Of a DNA stretch of 37,477 nucleotides, positions 34,146 through 37,477 are shown piece after piece. The notes under the pieces are model-generated. The model did not search any database and had not been told where the DNA came from. It was given only the letters and a program-made list of their open reading frames with translations. This stretch comes from an uncultured Opitutia bacterium (lineage in GTDB: Bacteria; Verrucomicrobiota; Verrucomicrobiia; Opitutales; UBA953): positions 1 to 37,477 of the forward strand of contig CAIKWA010000085.1 of the NCBI GenBank assembly GCA_903831005.1, in the 5' to 3' direction. The translations under genes and the position numbers were made by a program. Numbering within the stretch: position 1 is the first letter of the stretch; every line of letters begins with the position of its first letter.

Positions 34146-34147
34146 GG

Positions 34148-35659
34148 TCACTTCCCCGTCTGCTCCCGGTACATCACCTTGAAGGGGTTCTCGGCCGGGC
34201 CGGCGACGTTCTCGTTGACCATCATCGGGCGGCATTCCTTCCACCAAGCATCGTGTTTGGCGATCAGGTCGGCGACGACTTCCGGGTGCTGCGCGGCGAC
34301 ATCGGTGGTCTCACCGTAATCGGCGCTGAGATCGAAGAGCTGCCAATTGGCAGGTGTCGGCTCGAAATCGGCCGGCGACTGCTGGGCCTTCTTGCCTGCC
34401 TTGGCCTTCGTCTTCTTGGCCACCCCCTTGGAGGCCAGCTTAGCGAACGAAGCCGATGATACCAGATGCCAACGGGCGGTGCGCACGCTGGTCTCAGCAT
34501 ACTTACCGACCTCGGGATCGACACCTTTAACCATGTTGCCCCAGCGGCCGAGGTGCGTGACGAGCACGCGGTCCGGCCAGGCGATATTCTCGCCGACCTT
34601 GGCCCGCAGCAGCGGCACAAGGCTACGCCCTTCAATTTGGGCCTTCATCTGGCCGGAGGCGGCGGAGCCGGTGAGTTCGAGAATCGTCGGAGCGAAGTCG
34701 ACGTGCGCGGCAAGGGCCTTGACGTCCGCCGGATTGAACTGTCCCGGTAGTCGCCAAAAGGACATGGCGCGGATGCCGCCCATGAAGGCCGTGCCCTTGG
34801 AGGCACGCATGCCAGCGTTGAAGACCTTAGTGCCAGCGGTGCCGCCGTTGTCGTTCATGAAGATCACGAGGGTATCCTTGGCGATACCCAGGGACTCGAC
34901 CTTAGCCATGAGCTGGCCGACGTTCTGGTCGATGTTGTGTAACATGCCGAAGAAGTTTTCGGTGTCCTTACCGAGCCCCTTACCCTCGTAGAGGGCCGCG
35001 TCTTCTGGCCTGGCGTGATAAGGACCGTGGGGCGCGTTCGTGGCGATATAAGCGTAGAAGGGGCGCTTGGCGGCAGCCTCGCCTTCGATCCACTTAGTCG
35101 CCTGTTTGAAGAATTCGTCGGTGCAATAGCCGGCGGTCTTCACAAACTTACCGTTATGCAGAAGTGTGGGGCCGTAGTACGAGTTGCTAGGGACGTCGCC
35201 ACAGCTGCCAGGATAGCTCTGGCCGATACCACCGGCGCCATGGATATAGACTTCGTCAAACCCACGCTTGTTCGGCTGATACTCAGCCTCGTCGCCCAGG
35301 TGCCACTTACCAAAGATACCCGTTCGGTAACCCGCCTTTTGTAACTGCTGGGTCAGCGTCACGGCACCAAGCGCCAGTCGTTCGCGTTCGAGGATGGTAT
35401 GGGTGATGCCGTTCTTGAATTCATGCCGGCCAGTCAGCAAGGCACTGCGCGTCGGCGAACAGGTCGGTGAAACCTGGAAATCGGTGAAGCGGACGCTCTC
35501 TGCGTGCAGCTTGTCGAGGTTCGGTGTCTTCAGGACGGGATTACCGTGAGCGCTTAGATCGCCGTAGCCCTGGTCATCCGTGAGGATGAAGATGATATTG
35601 GGACGCTCGGCAGCCAGCGACAGCAGTGAGCAAAGAAAAAATCCGGCAAGCAGTCTCAT
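34148..35659 (-). CDS. Secreted arylsulfatase-type sulfatase
   Basis: Taking the start at MRLLAGFFLCSLLSLAAERP (35659; the track opens 18 bp earlier at 35677) gives 503 aa with a Sec signal. The sulfatase core is complete: metal-binding ILTDDQGYGD (Asp28/Asp29), the formylglycine site CSPTRSALLTGR with Cys67 and Arg71, GIFGKWHLGDE, and VIFMNDNGG for the second metal pair. The C-terminal subdomain includes FAPTILELTG and NWQLFDLSADYGETTDVAAQHPEVV. The Cys in CxPxR would need formylglycine-type maturation, and no maturase gene is in the window. The expected reaction is removal of sulfate from a sulfated glycan or related ester, consistent with the neighbouring glycan-directed genes. It is convergent with DUF1501 protein 3. 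Confidence 0.9.
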   Translation of the reverse strand: MRLLAGFFLCSLLSLAAERPNIIFILTDDQGYGDLSAHGNPVLKTPNLDKLHAESVRFTDFQVSPTCSPTRSALLTGRHEFKNGITHTILERERLALGAVTLTQQLQKAGYRTGIFGKWHLGDEAEYQPNKRGFDEVYIHGAGGIGQSYPGSCGDVPSNSYYGPTLLHNGKFVKTAGYCTDEFFKQATKWIEGEAAAKRPFYAYIATNAPHGPYHARPEDAALYEGKGLGKDTENFFGMLHNIDQNVGQLMAKVESLGIAKDTLVIFMNDNGGTAGTKVFNAGMRASKGTAFMGGIRAMSFWRLPGQFNPADVKALAAHVDFAPTILELTGSAASGQMKAQIEGRSLVPLLRAKVGENIAWPDRVLVTHLGRWGNMVKGVDPEVGKYAETSVRTARWHLVSSASFAKLASKGVAKKTKAKAGKKAQQSPADFEPTPANWQLFDLSADYGETTDVAAQHPEVVADLIAKHDAWWKECRPMMVNENVAGPAENPFKVMYREQTGK

Positions 35660-35710
35660 GGGGGATAGGCTCAACATGAGTCCGCCCCCGCGGAACGCAA
35701 CCCCTCAGCC

Positions 35711-36511
35711 CTAGCGTCTGGTCAGCTTGAACGACCGGTAACTCATCTCACCGCTCAGGGCGTCGCGGTATAATCTCGAGCCTTTGACGCCGGCGAAATC
35801 CAAGGCTAGCCGGTGCAGGATGCGCGGCAAGGCCTGCTTCACCATGGCGACGTAACGCGGGGTATTCAGCTCCATCCCGCGGATCACCTCAGGATTGATC
35901 AGGCGCATCTCGTCGAGCCGGAGCTTCGGATGCTTGGCCAAGGCGGCCACCCACTCGTCCACGCCGTTGCGATAACGGAGGTCCGCATGGCAGAACCGTC
36001 CGCCCGGCTTCAGGACGCGGGAGACCTCCACCACAAAACCAGGGAAGTCTGGGTAGCAATGCGAGGCCTCCACGTTGATGACGACGTCGAAGGTGGCGTC
36101 CGGGAAAGGCAGCTTCTGCGCATCACCGACCTGAAAGCGGAGTCCATGAGCCTGATGTCGGGCCTCGGCATGCCGGATCGCCTCCGGATTGAGATCCATG
36201 CCGACATACTCCGCGGGCTGATAAGTACGGGTGAAATACGAAGTACCACCGCCATGGCCGCAACTGACTTCAAGGACGCGCAAACCCCTTAAATCGACCC
36301 CACCGCGGACATGCTCATACAACTGGATGTTCGGACGATTGGGTTCATCTTCCGACTTCAAGCTTAGCGGCACCGTACCCTCCTCCTGGAAGGCGTAATT
36401 CAGGAAATCGATGCCTTGCGCCCGGACCCGGCGCGTAAAGAAAGGGTACCACCAAGCCCAGAGCTTTTGGCGGAGCTTTGGGCGGACGAGAATTTCTTCG
36501 ATGAGTCCCAT
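35711..36511 (-). CDS. SAM-dependent methyltransferase (phthiotriol/sterol methyltransferase-like)
   Basis: The track's 369-aa version begins inside the neighbouring gene. The family-like start is MGLIEEILVRPKLRQKLWAWWYP at 36511, giving 266 aa and a TAATG overlap with the upstream stop. SAM motif I is VLEVSCGHGGG (79-89), followed by VGMDLNPEAI, the acidic loop GDAQKLPFPDATFDVVINVEASHCYPDFP and RVLKPGGRFCHADLR. This pattern, with VEASHCYP and HADLR, resembles the mycobacterial phthiotriol dimycocerosate methyltransferase group and related lipid or polyketide O-methyltransferases. The substrate is not predictable here; a lipid or quinone-like hydroxyl is plausible. Overlap with the glycosylase gene implies co-expression, not necessarily shared function. 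Confidence 0.82.
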   Translation of the reverse strand: MGLIEEILVRPKLRQKLWAWWYPFFTRRVRAQGIDFLNYAFQEEGTVPLSLKSEDEPNRPNIQLYEHVRGGVDLRGLRVLEVSCGHGGGTSYFTRTYQPAEYVGMDLNPEAIRHAEARHQAHGLRFQVGDAQKLPFPDATFDVVINVEASHCYPDFPGFVVEVSRVLKPGGRFCHADLRYRNGVDEWVAALAKHPKLRLDEMRLINPEVIRGMELNTPRYVAMVKQALPRILHRLALDFAGVKGSRLYRDALSGEMSYRSFKLTRR

Positions 36512-37239
36512 TAGGCCCAGACCCCCTGCTCGACCAAGGCTTTCGTCGCCGCCGCCGACCAGCCGCGGTTCGCGACTGGATTCGCCGGACTCGGGTGCGG
36601 CACCTTCGCATACTTGACCTGCAAACCATCCAAAGCCTCGCGCGCCCGCGTCTCGGCGTACCCGCCCACGCCGACGACCGTACTGACGCCCAGTGTCTCT
36701 ACCATCACGCGTAGGAGCTTGTCGCATTCCTTGTTCACGGGCGCCATGACTTCGTTGGGCAATTCCTCGGGAATCACGTTCCGTCCTTGCTTGGTATTTT
36801 CGAGGAACAGCAACGGGCAATAGTTATGGACGAGATGATTCGCGAAGAAGGCGTCTGCCTTGCCGAAGCGCTCCTGGAAAAGACCCCAGAGACGGCGACC
36901 GCTTACCTCCGAACGATGACAGGCGAACCCGGCGACTTTCTTGCCAGGATGCTCTTTGTCCGGACGTCCGACCGGCATCTCCAATCCCATCCAGTCTCGG
37001 ACGGCGGCAATCTCGCCGAAAGGCACGCCGTTCTGAGCCATGCCGAAAGGTCCCGGATTCATGCCTAAGAAAAGCACCTTCTTCGGTCCACTAGCCGCGT
37101 AACGACGTAGGTAGGCTTCATGCGAGGCCCAGGCATAGTCCAATGGCTGGTAGACGAAATCAGCTGGCGCAGGAAAACAACGCCCCGCCAGGGCCTTCCG
37201 TAACGCGATCGTCGCTCGGATGACTGGTTCGGCGGACAT
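36511..37239 (-). CDS. SMUG1-type uracil-DNA glycosylase
   Basis: The track's 321-aa ORF is open to the edge; the likely start is MSAEPVIRATIALRKALAG at 37239, giving 242 aa. Active-site signatures of SMUG1 are clear: LFLGMNPGPFGMAQNGVPFG (motif 1 GMNPGP), then FFANHLVHNYCPLLFL, and the late HPSPANP loop (motif 2). The enzyme would remove uracil and oxidised pyrimidines from DNA in base excision repair, in the cytoplasm. It is common in Verrucomicrobiota and Planctomycetota. The stop overlaps the methyltransferase ATG by one base (TAATG on the minus strand). It is divergent from speA across about 110 bp. Confidence 0.9.
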   Translation of the reverse strand: MSAEPVIRATIALRKALAGRCFPAPADFVYQPLDYAWASHEAYLRRYAASGPKKVLFLGMNPGPFGMAQNGVPFGEIAAVRDWMGLEMPVGRPDKEHPGKKVAGFACHRSEVSGRRLWGLFQERFGKADAFFANHLVHNYCPLLFLENTKQGRNVIPEELPNEVMAPVNKECDKLLRVMVETLGVSTVVGVGGYAETRAREALDGLQVKYAKVPHPSPANPVANRGWSAAATKALVEQGVWA

Positions 37240-37350
37240 GCCGTCAGACAATCGCCCGCCGCCGCCGGGTCGAGCCGTAAGCCGCCCGCCCAGGCGAGAT
37301 TTCCCCTTGCGCTTCCCCCCGCACGATAAAAAGTCCACCTTCCTACCGAC

Positions 37351-37477
37351 GTGAGCAAACCGCAGCCCTGGACTACCAAAGACGCCGAAGAATATTACGG
37401 CTTCAAACGATGGGGAGGTAACAACTTCTCCGTGGACCCGCAAGGTCACCTCTGCGTGCACCCGAAAGGCGACCACC
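37351..37477 (+). CDS. speA: Biosynthetic arginine decarboxylase, N-terminal 42 codons (cut by window edge)
   Basis: The ORF track misses this. From GTG at 37351 the frame reads VSKPQPWTTKDAEEYYGFKRWGGNNFSVDPQGHLCVHPKGDH and stays open to the edge. The pattern W(S/T)..DA.E.Y....WG...F.V...G...V.P matches the start of SpeA-type arginine decarboxylases. An in-frame TAA at 37327-37329 and no ATG between it and this point make GTG the only reasonable start. The enzyme is PLP-dependent and converts arginine to agmatine for polyamine synthesis; the PLP site lies outside the window. No Shine-Dalgarno is obvious. Confidence 0.8.
   Translation, partial: MSKPQPWTTKDAEEYYGFKRWGGNNFSVDPQGHLCVHPKGDH

Noticed and set aside
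36512-36820. N-terminal extension of the methyltransferase ORF to 369 aa
   Set aside because: The extra 103 residues lie inside the SMUG1 gene and are Arg/Gly-rich junk. The family-like start is at 36511 with a TAATG overlap.

Overview
The window is about 37.5 kb of GC-rich bacterial DNA, and its gene content points to the PVC superphylum, most likely Verrucomicrobiota. The main evidence is three 'PSD1' cytochrome proteins (DUF1549/DUF1553), each paired with a DUF1501 gene; two propeller-dehydrogenase/cytochrome c fusions; several DUF1080 proteins; a sulfatase; and a XylR-type AraC regulator. I placed it by protein families only, with no rRNA or marker-gene check. I saw no tRNA, rRNA, CRISPR array or transposase.

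Left part (1-7970, minus strand): a probable four-gene operon read right to left. It encodes a secreted alpha/beta hydrolase, a GMC-family FAD oxidoreductase, its small Tat-exported subunit (gluconate 2-dehydrogenase subunit 3 family), and a very large fusion cut by the window edge (DUF1080 + SGNH-like + propeller + HEAT + cytochrome c). GMC enzyme, small subunit and c-heme acceptor are the parts of a periplasmic sugar/glycoside dehydrogenase. DUF1080 is annotated as a 3-keto-disaccharide hydrolase family, so oxidation at sugar C3 followed by cleavage is a reasonable inference. A double-hairpin palindrome lies inside this operon.

Middle (8141-16879): the ABC-F ATPase Uup, a XylR-type AraC regulator with a palindrome upstream, and two minus-strand secreted proteins: a propeller protein and an NPCBM-propeller-HEAT-cytochrome c protein. 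A terminator and a G-rich leader lie between these last two.

Right-centre (17049-33958, plus strand): a run of secreted genes. The order is PSD1-DUF1501-esterase, PSD1-DUF1501, DUF1080, tandem DUF1080, a strong terminator, then PSD1-DUF1501. The three PSD1 genes are Sec-type and carry two CxxCH motifs each; the three DUF1501 genes are Tat-type. Overlaps or tiny gaps imply coupled expression. Together with the left operon this looks like an extracytoplasmic, heme-rich locus for oxidising and breaking down glycans. The biochemical role of PSD1/DUF1501 is not established, and this pairing is the best candidate here for an undescribed system.

Right end (33959-37477): a roughly 187-bp intergenic element with terminal inverted repeats made of 8-bp units, a convergent sulfatase, a methyltransferase overlapping a SMUG1-type DNA glycosylase, and the first 42 codons of biosynthetic arginine decarboxylase (speA), which the ORF track misses.
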